DNA of 16,074 nt from CAYGVT01 sp964353355 (GCA_964353355.1 CAYGVT010000029.1:1-16074), one strand, 5' to 3'; positions 7,440-14,875 are shown, numbered from the stretch's first letter. Program-made: numbers and translations. The notes: generated by a model not told the origin, from the sequence alone.

Positions 7440-8752
7440 CAGCCGACGCGCTCCCACTTCTCGAGCTCGAGCACCGACGACAGCGTCGAGCCCCTGCGGA
7501 TCTCGATCCGCAGCCTGTTCTCGTTCTCGAGCACGCCGAGGGCGCGGTTCGCGACCTCGACGACGCGCTCCTGCTCTATGGCGACCAGGCCGGACTCGTC
7601 GCCGATGACCCAGTCACCGGTGCGCACGCGCACGCCCCCGACCTCGACCTCGACGCCTATCTCGCCGTGCCCCTTGGGCTCGCCGGCGTCGGGCACGAAC
7701 TCGCGGGCCCAGACGGGGAAGGCGAGCTGCCGGATGTCCTGCACATCGCGCACGGCCCCGTCTATGACGACCCCGGCCATTCCCTTGACCTGGCACGAGT
7801 TGGACGCGAGCTCTCCCCACACCGCGATGGAGCCGCCGCCCGCGTCGATGACGAGCACGTCGCCCGGGCCGGCCTTGTCGATGGCCTCGACGGCCTTGGC
7901 CCAGTCCCCGTCCATGGTGCGCACGGTGAGCGCGGTGCCCACCATCTTCACGCCGCGGTCCACCACGGGCCTCAGGCCCTTGATGGAGCCCACGTGGTGC
8001 TGCGCGTCGCTCACGTTGGAGCTTGAGACCTTGAGCAGGGCAGCGCGCACGTCCGCGAGCGAGTACTTCCTGTGGAGCTCCGTCCGCACGCCCTTGCGCG
8101 TGCGCATCGCGCGCTTGATGGCCCTCGCCGCGGCCGCGGGGTCCTTCGCCCTGATGATGGCCCCGCCCACGATGACGATGCGCGCGCCCGCCCGCACGAC
8201 CGCCGCGGCCGACTCGGAGTTCACACCGCCCGCGACCGCCACCGGCAGCTCGACCGCGGCCGCCACCTCGCGCACGTTCTCCACCGGGTCCAGCCCGAGC
8301 ATCTGGCGGTCGATGCTCACGTGCACGCACACGTGGTGCACGCCCATCTTGGCTATCTCCCGCGCGCGCGCGATGCGGTCCTTGACGCCGATGAGGTCGA
8401 CGCATATCTTGACTCCGTACTTGCGGCCCGCCCTCACGGCCTCCAGTATGGTGGGGTCGTCGGCCGCGCCGAGCACGTGCACCACGTCGGCCCCGGCCTT
8501 GGCGGCCATCTCGACCTCGTAGGCCCCGGTGTCCATGACCTTCATGTCGGCCACGATGACCTTGCCGGGGAAGGCGCGCTTGAGGGCGCGGACGGCCTCC
8601 ATGCCCTCGCTCTTGATGAGCGGCGTGCCCGCCTCTATCCAGTCCACGCCGCCCTTCACGGCCTCCTTGGCTATCTCGAGCGCGCGCTTGAGGTGCATCG
8701 CGTCCAGCGCGAGCTGGAGGACTGGCTGGTCTTGCATGTTCATCCCCGCCAT
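7439..8752 (-). CDS. hps: Bifunctional 3-hexulose-6-phosphate synthase / RraA-like protein
   Basis: The protein is 437 residues, the size of known archaeal Hps-RraA fusions. Residues ~10-215 are an OMP-decarboxylase-superfamily barrel with the catalytic DxKxxD signature (D69, K71, D74 in VADMKVMDTG) and phosphate-binding loops AVAGGVN and IVIVGGAI. It interconverts ribulose 5-phosphate plus formaldehyde with 3-hexulose 6-phosphate; in archaea this commonly supplies pentose phosphates from hexose. Residues ~225-437 are RraA-like: GGGSIAVWGELAS and VVIDGAVRD are that family's active-site-like motifs. The second domain's role is unclear (ribonuclease-regulator-like or aldolase-like). No phi isomerase gene is adjacent. 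In-frame ATGs at 8752, 8743 and 8737 are all possible; the TATA box predicts a transcript start near 8747, which would favour 8743. Confidence 0.92.
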   Translation of the reverse strand: MAGMNMQDQPVLQLALDAMHLKRALEIAKEAVKGGVDWIEAGTPLIKSEGMEAVRALKRAFPGKVIVADMKVMDTGAYEVEMAAKAGADVVHVLGAADDPTILEAVRAGRKYGVKICVDLIGVKDRIARAREIAKMGVHHVCVHVSIDRQMLGLDPVENVREVAAAVELPVAVAGGVNSESAAAVVRAGARIVIVGGAIIRAKDPAAAARAIKRAMRTRKGVRTELHRKYSLADVRAALLKVSSSNVSDAQHHVGSIKGLRPVVDRGVKMVGTALTVRTMDGDWAKAVEAIDKAGPGDVLVIDAGGGSIAVWGELASNSCQVKGMAGVVIDGAVRDVQDIRQLAFPVWAREFVPDAGEPKGHGEIGVEVEVGGVRVRTGDWVIGDESGLVAIEQERVVEVANRALGVLENENRLRIEIRRGSTLSSVLELEKWERVG

Positions 8753-8768
8753 GGTACCCCGGTCCGTG

Positions 8769-8779
8769 CATAAAAAAGC
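8769..8779 (-). promoter_or_regulatory. hps TATA box, also a T-run after the peptidase gene
   Basis: The minus strand reads CTTTTTTATG (8778 to 8769). Its centre predicts a start near 8747. The T6 tract lies 15 bases after the peptidase stop codon on the same strand and could also act as a weak archaeal terminator for that gene. Confidence 0.5.
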
Positions 8780-8792
8780 GTAGGACGCGCTC

Positions 8793-9788
8793 TCACAGGC
8801 CGGCCATCGCGAGCATGGCCCCCAGGACCAGGTTGCCCACCACGGCGGCCACGAGCAGCCCCGCGAGCAGCGGCACCATGAAGGGCACCTTGGGGCTCAC
8901 GTAGACGCGCGCCTCGCCCTTGGCCCTGAGGTGCTCGAGCGCCCTGGCGCGCGCCTCCACGGCCGCCTTCGACCTGCGCGGCCACAGGTGCCGCCTCAAC
9001 TGACCGGCCTCGTCCAGCTCGTACATCAGCCACTCCTTCGCGGTGTCGAAATCGCCCGGCGGGACTGGATGGCCGAACAGGGCCTCGGGCATCTTGAAAG
9101 GTCCCCTCCTCGCGCTCACGGCGAGAAAGCCTATGGGGAAGAGCACGACGATGATGGCCGCGTCGACGAGGACCGTGAGCGCGAACGGGAACAGGAGCCC
9201 CATCCCCTCCGGTACGTCCAATATCGGCAGCGCGCCGAGCGCGGGGATCGTGGGGAAGAGGACGGCCAGGGCCATCATGGCCTTGGCGTCGCCCCCGCCG
9301 TGGAGCAGGCGCACGGCGTAGAAGACGAGCGCGAGCAGCAACATCCCGACGCTCGAGGCGACCGCCCGCACGGGCGCGTCGTCCTCCAGCTCCCTGGCGG
9401 CCATCCACATCACCGCGAGCGAGACCGCGACGAGGGTGGCCGACGCGGCCAGGTCCGCGATGTAGACGCGCGCCTCGCGTGGGGTCAGCTCCCGGTCGGG
9501 GTCCGGTTCGTCATCCGGCATCACGGGCCAGAGCTCGCCGCCGGTCACGACGACCGCGAAGAAGGCCCCGACCGGGAAGGCGAGCGCGAGGGCCCATCCC
9601 CCGTCCCCGGTCATCCAGAGGTCCACGGCAAGGATGGCGGTCCCGACGGCGGCCGCGACGTACCATGCCACGTTCGGGGCCCGCCGCCACCTTATGTCGG
9701 TCACTGAGACGGCGGACAGGACCACGATGGCCACAAGGAGCCTCGCAGCGTCCAGGGCGAGCGCACCCTCATCGCTGGTGAGCGCCAC
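8793..9788 (-). CDS. A24-family preflagellin/prepilin peptidase
   Basis: A membrane aspartyl protease that cleaves class III signal peptides of archaeal pilins and archaellins. It has 331 residues from GTG 9788. The first catalytic Asp is D31 in SVTDIRWRRAPN; the second is D167 in GGGDAK, the GxGD motif of the family. Helices flank both sites. An acidic loop (PDDEPDPDRE) follows helix 3. The C-terminal part carries KMPEALFGHPVP, a basic amphipathic stretch and SPKVPFMVPLLAGLL with a last TM helix, as in the archaeal preflagellin-peptidase subfamily. The frame is open upstream to a TTG at 9866 and an ATG at 9821, but the TATA box (9812-9817) overlaps that ATG and is centred 26.5 bases before GTG 9788, so I take the leaderless GTG. 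Likely substrates include the pilins at 14927 and 15556. Confidence 0.88.
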   Translation of the reverse strand: MALTSDEGALALDAARLLVAIVVLSAVSVTDIRWRRAPNVAWYVAAAVGTAILAVDLWMTGDGGWALALAFPVGAFFAVVVTGGELWPVMPDDEPDPDRELTPREARVYIADLAASATLVAVSLAVMWMAARELEDDAPVRAVASSVGMLLLALVFYAVRLLHGGGDAKAMMALAVLFPTIPALGALPILDVPEGMGLLFPFALTVLVDAAIIVVLFPIGFLAVSARRGPFKMPEALFGHPVPPGDFDTAKEWLMYELDEAGQLRRHLWPRRSKAAVEARARALEHLRAKGEARVYVSPKVPFMVPLLAGLLVAAVVGNLVLGAMLAMAGL

Positions 9789-9805
9789 GGGCCATGGACC
9801 CCCTC

Positions 9806-9819
9806 GGCGCCTTATATGC
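9806..9819 (-). promoter_or_regulatory. Peptidase promoter: CATATAAGGCGCC element
   Basis: The TATA core is 9812-9817. Its 13-base context (9806-9818) is identical to the leuS promoter. The spacing to GTG 9788 indicates a leaderless transcript. Confidence 0.6.
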
Positions 9820-9915
9820 ATTGCTCCCTCGGGAGGGGTTTCTCGCAACGCTCTGACAGATGCCAAACCTGGACCCGCTGGCCCGTCACTCCCAAGGCCT
9901 AGAAGAATAAAACAA

Positions 9916-9926
9916 CATATTTATAG
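9916..9926 (+). promoter_or_regulatory. TATA box of the KaiC-like operon
   Basis: CATATTTATAG follows an AT-rich stretch (9902-9915, AGAATAAAAC-type) in the 235-base divergent gap. A start near 9949 would leave a leader of about 75 bases, the longest in the window. A second TATA-like site, AGTATACT at 9952-9959, could give a shorter leader. Nothing else in this gap looks like a gene. Confidence 0.5.
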
Positions 9927-10023
9927 CTGTGGATTGATAGTGGACCTGCCCAGTATACTCGAGGGAGCCAGCAGGGCGCCTCATGCGTCGCCGTGGCCCC
10001 CTGGGGTGGGAGGAACCTGAGGG

Positions 10024-10788
10024 ATGGCGCCGCCCAGGAAAGGTGGGGATAGGGTCCCGACCGGCATCGAGGGACTCGACGAGATCCTGCAGGGCGGGGT
10101 GCCGCTGGGCAACACGGTGCTCTTCGCGGGCACCTGCGGCACCGGCAAGACCACGGCTTGCATGGAGGTCCTCTGCCGCGGCGCGGCCGCGGGCGAGAAC
10201 GGCGCCATCTTCTCCTCCATCGAGGCGCCCGACCGCAGCATCGCCAACATGCGCAGCTACGAGTTCTTCCAGGAGAGCTACATCAAGGAGAACCGTCTCA
10301 TCATCCGCGACCTGGGTGACCTCATGCGCGACCTCGGCATCGCCCACCCCGACACGGGGCTATCGGTCGAGGACGGCAACAAGCTCATCCACGCCATCGC
10401 CAAGGTCGTCGACGACAACAGGGTCAAGCGCCTCGTCATCGACTCGCTCACGAGCGTCGTGGGCCACCTCGAGAAGCGGGAGCGCGTCCGCACCTTCATG
10501 CGCGAGTTCACGCGCACCTTCCAGCCCAGGGGCGTCACGTGCTTCCTGGTCTCCGAGGTCTCGCCGGAGGCGCACAAGTACTCGAGCTACGGTGTAGAGG
10601 ACGTGCTCACCGACGGCGTCGTCCTCTTCAGCAACCTCGAGACGCGCGGCGACCTGCTGCGCACCATCCAGGTCATCAAGATGCGTGGCACGACCCACTC
10701 CAGGTCCAGGTACGTCATGGACCTCACGCCCTACGGCATGGTCATGGTCCCGGTCCTCAAGTCCTACTCCAGGGGGGGTGCCGAGTAG
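10024..10788 (+). CDS. RAD55/KaiC-like RecA-superfamily ATPase
   Basis: A single-domain cytoplasmic ATPase of 254 residues. The start GDRVPTGIEGLDEILQGGVP is the classic KaiC/RadA opening. Walker A is GTCGTGKT (36-43) and Walker B is RLVID (136-140). SSIEAPD (64-70) occupies the place of the catalytic Glu pair, with one Glu retained. The end follows KaiC order: EDVLTDGVV (192-200), then VIKMRGTTHSRSR and YGMVMVP. GGGAGG-like purines (GGGAGG, 10008-10013) lie ten bases before the ATG. Related archaeal proteins include the archaellum ATPase regulator FlaH and signalling KaiC-like proteins; this one lacks an obvious input domain. It is directly coupled to the next gene and divergent from the prepilin peptidase, hinting at surface-appendage or motility control, which is inference. 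Confidence 0.85.
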   Translation: MAPPRKGGDRVPTGIEGLDEILQGGVPLGNTVLFAGTCGTGKTTACMEVLCRGAAAGENGAIFSSIEAPDRSIANMRSYEFFQESYIKENRLIIRDLGDLMRDLGIAHPDTGLSVEDGNKLIHAIAKVVDDNRVKRLVIDSLTSVVGHLEKRERVRTFMREFTRTFQPRGVTCFLVSEVSPEAHKYSSYGVEDVLTDGVVLFSNLETRGDLLRTIQVIKMRGTTHSRSRYVMDLTPYGMVMVPVLKSYSRGGAE

Positions 10789-11361
10789 ATGGCCACCGGC
10801 GACATCGGCCGCCGCCTGAAGGAGACCTCCAACCGCTCGGCGGTCTCGCTCATCTCCGACATCGACAACTACTTCAACGCGATGAAGGAGGTCGTCAAGC
10901 ACTGTCAAGACGAGGACATCGCGTGCGTCTACATAACCTCCACCATCCCGTCGACCGTCATCCAGGAGCAGCTCTCGTCCGAGGGCCTATCGTACGAGCA
11001 CGTCCACTTCATCGACTGCATCTCCTACATGGTCGGCTCGACCCCATCGAAGAGCGACCGGGTCATCTACGTCGAGAGCCCCACGATGCTCGAGACCCTG
11101 ATGCTCAGGGTCCAGATGGTCGTGCGCCACCTCGGCGACAGGCCGAAGCTCGTGTTCCTGGACAGCATCAACACGCTCGCGCTCCACAACGACGATAGGA
11201 CGCTCAGCGAGTTCGTGCACTACCTCATCAACTCCCTGAGGGTCAAGGGCGTGCCGACGGTCGTGCTGAGCATCATCGACCAGACGCCAGAGGACCTCGA
11301 GATCATCCTCAAGCTCGTCTGCGACGAGGTCATCGAGGCCGTGGGCACGACGAACGGCTGA
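10789..11361 (+). CDS. Degenerate KaiC/RecA-like protein lacking a P-loop
   Basis: A 190-residue protein whose ATG follows the TAG of the ATPase gene with no spacer (TAG-ATG at 10786-10791), after a G-rich stretch, so translation is probably coupled. Strand order resembles the KaiC domain: AVSLISDIDNYFNAMKEVV where a Walker A strand and loop would be, ACVYITSTIPSTVIQEQL, HVHFIDCIS, then KLVFLDSINTL (120-130) at the Walker B position and VPTVVLSIID. The GxxGxGKT motif is absent, replaced by ISDIDNYFN, so nucleotide binding is doubtful. I infer a regulatory or scaffolding partner for the adjacent active ATPase. The family may have a DUF name I cannot assign. No signal peptide or TM segment is visible. 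Confidence 0.7.
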   Translation: MATGDIGRRLKETSNRSAVSLISDIDNYFNAMKEVVKHCQDEDIACVYITSTIPSTVIQEQLSSEGLSYEHVHFIDCISYMVGSTPSKSDRVIYVESPTMLETLMLRVQMVVRHLGDRPKLVFLDSINTLALHNDDRTLSEFVHYLINSLRVKGVPTVVLSIIDQTPEDLEIILKLVCDEVIEAVGTTNG

Positions 11362-11371
11362 CGTCGCGGCG

Positions 11372-11401
11372 TTCCATCCAACGCCCGCCTTCCCGATGGA
11401 A
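11372..11401 (+). other. Weak inverted repeat after the KaiC-like operon
   Basis: TTCCATC (11372-11378) pairs with GATGGAA (11395-11401) across a 16-base spacer, just after the stop codon. No T-run follows, so it is only a possible transcript-end structure or binding site. Confidence 0.25.
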
Positions 11402-11448
11402 TCGCAACACACTGGGCCATGGCCAGGCGCTCCCCTGCCGGGCGGGCA

Positions 11449-11457
11449 CCTTTTAAG
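11449..11457 (+). promoter_or_regulatory. TATA box of the DHH-TraB-M50 operon
   Basis: CCTTTTAAGG contains TTTTAA at 11451-11456. A start near 11480 gives a leader of about 20 bases that includes GGGGAG (11491-11496), three bases before the ATG. TTTTAAGGCCCC resembles the leuS and peptidase promoter elements. Confidence 0.5.
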
Positions 11458-11499
11458 GCCCCAACGCCATGACAGGGCGAGCCTCGCGCGGGGGAGTCC

Positions 11500-12975
11500 A
11501 TGAAGGTCGTGCTGGTCGGCTACGGGCACATCAACAGGCGCGTGGCCGCCATGCTGACCGAGCGCGGCGCTAGCGTCGTCTTCGTAGAGGAGGACCCCGC
11601 GTGCGCGCGGCAGGCGGCCGAGGACGGCTACGAGTGCGCGCTCGGGCTCGTGCCCGACCCCGAGGTCCGCGACGTGGTCGCGGGCGCGGACGCGTTCGTG
11701 CTGATGGACCTGGACCCGCTGCGCGTCGACAGGCTGGCCCACTCCCTGAGGCGCACGCACCCGCGCGCGCGGGTCGTCGCGCCCGACGTCCAGGTCAAGG
11801 AGCTGCAGCACCTGGGCGAGCCCCCGGAGGGGCCGCCATCGATGGGCGGGCACGCACGCGTGGGCTTTGAGGCGCTCGCTGGTGCGGCCGTGGCCGCGGT
11901 CGAGGACCACATGGCCCGCCGGTCTGCCGAGAGGCTCGCCGAGACGCTCCGGGCGGGAGGGGCGGAGGGCGAGGTCGCCGTGTTCACCCACGACGACCCG
12001 GACCCGGACGCCATCGCGGCCGGGATGGCCGTTCTCCGCATCTGCCAGGAGCTGGGGCTTCCCGCGCGCCTCTACCACGGGGGCGCGCTCTACAGGCTCG
12101 AGAACAGGTTCTTCGCGCGCCTGGTCGATGCCCCCCTCTCGAACGTCACCCCCGAGGAGGCGGCGACCATCGTCGCGCGCGCGGCGCGCGTCGTGCTCGT
12201 CGACGCGGGCAAGCCCGGCGAGCACAACGCGCTCCCCAAGGGCTCGGTCCCCAACGTTGTGCTCGACCACCACTCGACCAACCGTGACGCCCTCACCGCC
12301 GACTACTGCGACGTCCGCCCGCACGTCGGCTCTGCCTCGACGCTCCTCACCCTCTACCTGCAGGGCATGGGCATCTCGCCCGGCGGCGTGCTGGCGTCCG
12401 CCCTCCTCTACGGGCTGCGCACCGACACGGACCACCTCCGCCGCAACGCGTTCCCAGCGGACGCGAGGGTCTCGGTCTACCTCGCGGGCCTCGCGGACCA
12501 GCGCCTCATGGACCTGCTCGAGCGCCCGCCGCGCTCGGCCGAGGCGATGGACGCCATCGGCCGCGGCCTGGTCGGACGCCTTCGCGCGGGCGAGGCCGTG
12601 TTCTCGTGGGTAGGCGTGCTGGCGGTCCGCGAGGACCTCGCGCAGGTCGCCGACTTCCTGCTCCAGGAGGAGGGGGTCGCTGCCGTGTTCGTGCTCGGCC
12701 GCGTCGGGGACGTCGTGCACCTGAGCGCGCGCTCGGAGCAGGGCGGCCCCCACGTCGGCGAGGTCGTGCACCGCGCGCTCGAGGGCGTCGGCTCCGGGGG
12801 CGGCCACCCGACGCTGGCCGGCGGCAGCGTCACGCTGCGCACGGGGCCGGACCTGGACGTGGACGCGTTCGTGACGGGGGACCTCTTCCAGGCGCTCGCG
12901 GAGGCCGCGGGCGTCGGGGTCGCGCTCGACGCGGCCCGGGCGCGCGCGGGCGAGCGCGACAAAGGGGGCGGCTAG
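11500..12975 (+). CDS. TrkA-N / DHH-DHHA1 phosphoesterase fusion
   Basis: A soluble protein of 491 residues. Residues 1-~115 form a Rossmann TrkA-N-like domain: VVLVGYGHINRRVA, then VVFVEED and AFVLMDLD; the third glycine of GxGxxG is Asn here. Residues ~155-450 are a DHH phosphoesterase: HDDPDPDA (164-171), the metal-binding D235 in VLVDAG, DHH at 256-258 (VLDHHSTN) and GLRTDTDHLRR (305-315). The DHHA1 substrate motif is GSGGGH (431-436). All expected metal ligands appear present. This family includes NrnA-type oligoribonucleases and cyclic-dinucleotide phosphodiesterases; the substrate cannot be decided here. A fused nucleotide-sensing domain suggests control by NAD(H) or another ligand, which is inference. 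It is first in an operon with traB-like and M50 genes. Confidence 0.85.
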   Translation: MKVVLVGYGHINRRVAAMLTERGASVVFVEEDPACARQAAEDGYECALGLVPDPEVRDVVAGADAFVLMDLDPLRVDRLAHSLRRTHPRARVVAPDVQVKELQHLGEPPEGPPSMGGHARVGFEALAGAAVAAVEDHMARRSAERLAETLRAGGAEGEVAVFTHDDPDPDAIAAGMAVLRICQELGLPARLYHGGALYRLENRFFARLVDAPLSNVTPEEAATIVARAARVVLVDAGKPGEHNALPKGSVPNVVLDHHSTNRDALTADYCDVRPHVGSASTLLTLYLQGMGISPGGVLASALLYGLRTDTDHLRRNAFPADARVSVYLAGLADQRLMDLLERPPRSAEAMDAIGRGLVGRLRAGEAVFSWVGVLAVREDLAQVADFLLQEEGVAAVFVLGRVGDVVHLSARSEQGGPHVGEVVHRALEGVGSGGGHPTLAGGSVTLRTGPDLDVDAFVTGDLFQALAEAAGVGVALDAARARAGERDKGGG

Positions 12976-12998
12976 CGCCGTCCCGGGGGGCAGGGCCT

Positions 12999-14150
12999 GT
13001 GGAGCGGACCGTCGGCGACCGCATCGTCCTCGTGGGCACGGCCCACGTCTCCGAGCGGAGCGTCCAGGAGGTCAAGGAGGCCATCGACCGGCACCGACCC
13101 GACGTGGTAGCGGTCGAGCTCGACCCTGCCCGCTACAAGGTCCTCACGGGGCAGACGCGATGGCGCGAGCTGCCCATCACCCGGCTCATCTCGGGCAACA
13201 ACACCTACTTCTTCATAGCCCAGGCCATGCTCTCCGCCATCCAGCGCGCGCTCGGCCTCGGCAAGGGCGTGGAGCCGGGCGCCGAGATGGTCGCGGCCAT
13301 CGACGCGGCCGCGGACCGGCAGCTCCCGGTCGCGCTCGTGGACCGCGACATAGGGGTGACGCTGCGCCGCGCGTGGGGGCGGATGGGCCTGCGCGAGAAG
13401 CTGCGGCTCACGTGGAACCTGCTCGAGGCCATCACGGGGGTGTACGAGGAGGAGCTCGAGGAGGTCGACGTCGAGGAGCTGCTCAAGGAGGACACCTTGA
13501 CCGCGCTCATGGACGAGCTCGGCCGGATAGCACCCTCGGTGAAGGAGGTGCTCATCGACGAGCGCGACGCCTTCATCGCCAAGAAGATCCTCCAGGCAAG
13601 CCGCGACGGCAAGGTCCTCGCCGTCGTGGGCGCGGGCCACCTCAAGGGCATCGCCGAGCGCCTCGAGCGCGGTGGGGCCTTCCCGAGCTACGACGAGCTC
13701 AACGCGCTGCCGGTCAAGCGCGTCCCCTGGGGCGCGGCCCTGGGCTGGTCCGTGCCCCTCCTCTTCCTGGCATGGACATTCTACATGATGCTCACGGCCC
13801 AGTACGGGGCGCTCGGGCAGGGGTTCCTCATGTGGTTCCTTGTCACGGGAGCTGGCGCGGCCATCGGCGCGGCCGTCGCGCTCGCGCACCCTCTCTCCAT
13901 CCTGACGGCGTTCGGCGTCGCCTGGTTCACGACCCTCAGCCCAACGCTCGCGGCCGGGTGGTTCGCCGGCCTTGTCGAGGCCAAGATACGCAAGCCCACG
14001 ATGGCCGACCTGGAGCGCATCGAATCCACCTCGGTCAGAGGGTTTTTATCCAACAAGGTGGTACGCGTCCTGATGGTGACCGCGCTGGCCAACGTGGGGT
14101 GCACCATAGGCGTGGTCTACGCCCTCCCCCACCTGCTCGGCACGGCCTGA
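12999..14150 (+). CDS. TraB/PrgY-family membrane protein
   Basis: A 383-residue protein from GTG 12999, 23 bases after the DHH stop, with AGGG just upstream. The frame is open further 5' but that part overlaps the DHH gene and is not TraB-like. The TraB domain has GTAH (13-16, in LVGTAHVSERSV), VVAVELDPARY, ALVDRDIGVTL (112-122), DERDAFIAKKI (187-197) and VVGAGHLKGI (209-218), all conserved family blocks. Conserved Glu, Arg and His relate TraB to the TIKI/EreA/ChaN fold, which includes metalloproteases and hydrolases, so a membrane hydrolase is possible. The C-terminal third has about four TM helices (~248-267, 273-297, 300-325, 355-376). Its place between a phosphoesterase and a site-2-protease-like gene suggests a shared membrane stress or proteolysis task, which is inference. 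Confidence 0.88.
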   Translation: MERTVGDRIVLVGTAHVSERSVQEVKEAIDRHRPDVVAVELDPARYKVLTGQTRWRELPITRLISGNNTYFFIAQAMLSAIQRALGLGKGVEPGAEMVAAIDAAADRQLPVALVDRDIGVTLRRAWGRMGLREKLRLTWNLLEAITGVYEEELEEVDVEELLKEDTLTALMDELGRIAPSVKEVLIDERDAFIAKKILQASRDGKVLAVVGAGHLKGIAERLERGGAFPSYDELNALPVKRVPWGAALGWSVPLLFLAWTFYMMLTAQYGALGQGFLMWFLVTGAGAAIGAAVALAHPLSILTAFGVAWFTTLSPTLAAGWFAGLVEAKIRKPTMADLERIESTSVRGFLSNKVVRVLMVTALANVGCTIGVVYALPHLLGTA

Positions 14151-14161
14151 GGTGAGCGCGC

Positions 14162-14875
14162 GTGAGCGGACGTGACCCCTCGAACTGGCAGATGGCGGCA
14201 GCCTCCCCCAGCTACTACCGGACGTACGGCCACAGGGGCAAGGGGCTGCTCTCGCCCGAGGAGAGGCGCAACCTCCTCATCGCGATGAGCGCGCTCACGC
14301 TGTGCCTGGGCATGGTCATGCTCGGAGGGCTGAGCGGGACGGTCTACGCCCTGCGCAATGAGCAATACGTGGCCGTGGTGACCTTCATCATCGCGGCAAT
14401 CACGACCGCCACGGGCTTCGCACTGCACGAGCTCTCCCACAAGTTCACGGCGCAGCGCTACGGCTGCTGGGCCGAGTTCAGGTACTCCATCCAGGGGCTT
14501 GGCCTGGCCCTGGTGACCGCGGCCATCGGGTTCCTGTTCGCGGCCCCGGGCGCGGTCTACATCGCGGGCGCCATCGACAAGCGGCAGAACGGCATCATCT
14601 CGCTCGCGGGGCCGATGGCGAACGTGGCGGTCGTGCTGGCCCTCATGCCCATCGCGGCCCTGGGCGTTGGAGGCCCCTGGGTATCCTACGGGCTCATCGT
14701 GGTGGCCTACTTCAACGCCTTCCTGGCTGTCTTCAACATGATACCCGTCTTGCCCCTGGACGGCGCGAAGGTGTTCAAGTGGGACGCGGGCGTCTATGTG
14801 GCGTCGATGGCGGTGGTCGTCGTCCTGCTGGCGCTCACATGGTACGTCAAGGCGATAGTGACGGGCGCCTATTGA
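14162..14875 (+). CDS. Site-2-protease-like M50 metallopeptidase
   Basis: An intramembrane zinc protease candidate of 237 residues. The zinc site HExxH is HELSH at 89-93 inside a hydrophobic helix; the third ligand is D200 in NMIPVLPLDG (192-201), the NPxPxLDG-type motif of the family. About six TM helices are predicted (~38-60, 70-97, 114-137, 147-168, 172-193, 211-231), with SLAGPMANV (147-155) between them. No PDZ or CBS domain is present, so it is a minimal core enzyme of the kind common in archaea. The start is GTG 14162, six bases after GAGGTGA (14149-14155), which overlaps the TraB stop codon, so the two genes are co-transcribed and probably coupled. The substrate is unknown; neighbouring membrane proteins or a regulator are possible. 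Confidence 0.87.
   Translation: MSGRDPSNWQMAAASPSYYRTYGHRGKGLLSPEERRNLLIAMSALTLCLGMVMLGGLSGTVYALRNEQYVAVVTFIIAAITTATGFALHELSHKFTAQRYGCWAEFRYSIQGLGLALVTAAIGFLFAAPGAVYIAGAIDKRQNGIISLAGPMANVAVVLALMPIAALGVGGPWVSYGLIVVAYFNAFLAVFNMIPVLPLDGAKVFKWDAGVYVASMAVVVVLLALTWYVKAIVTGAY

Noticed and set aside
9789..10023. Possible small gene or RNA in the divergent gap
   Set aside because: The small frames here are Arg/Pro-rich and lack start signals; the two promoters and a leader explain the region. A leader RNA structure cannot be excluded but I see no convincing one.
10987..12807. Open frame of 606 codons antisense to the pseudo-ATPase and DHH genes
   Set aside because: It spans two real genes and an intergenic promoter; Val/Asp/Arg-rich composition without domains.
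12606..12998. 5' extension of the TraB frame
   Set aside because: It overlaps the DHH coding region in another frame and is Arg/Gly-rich. GTG 12999 with upstream AGGG and conserved TraB sequence right after it is the better start.
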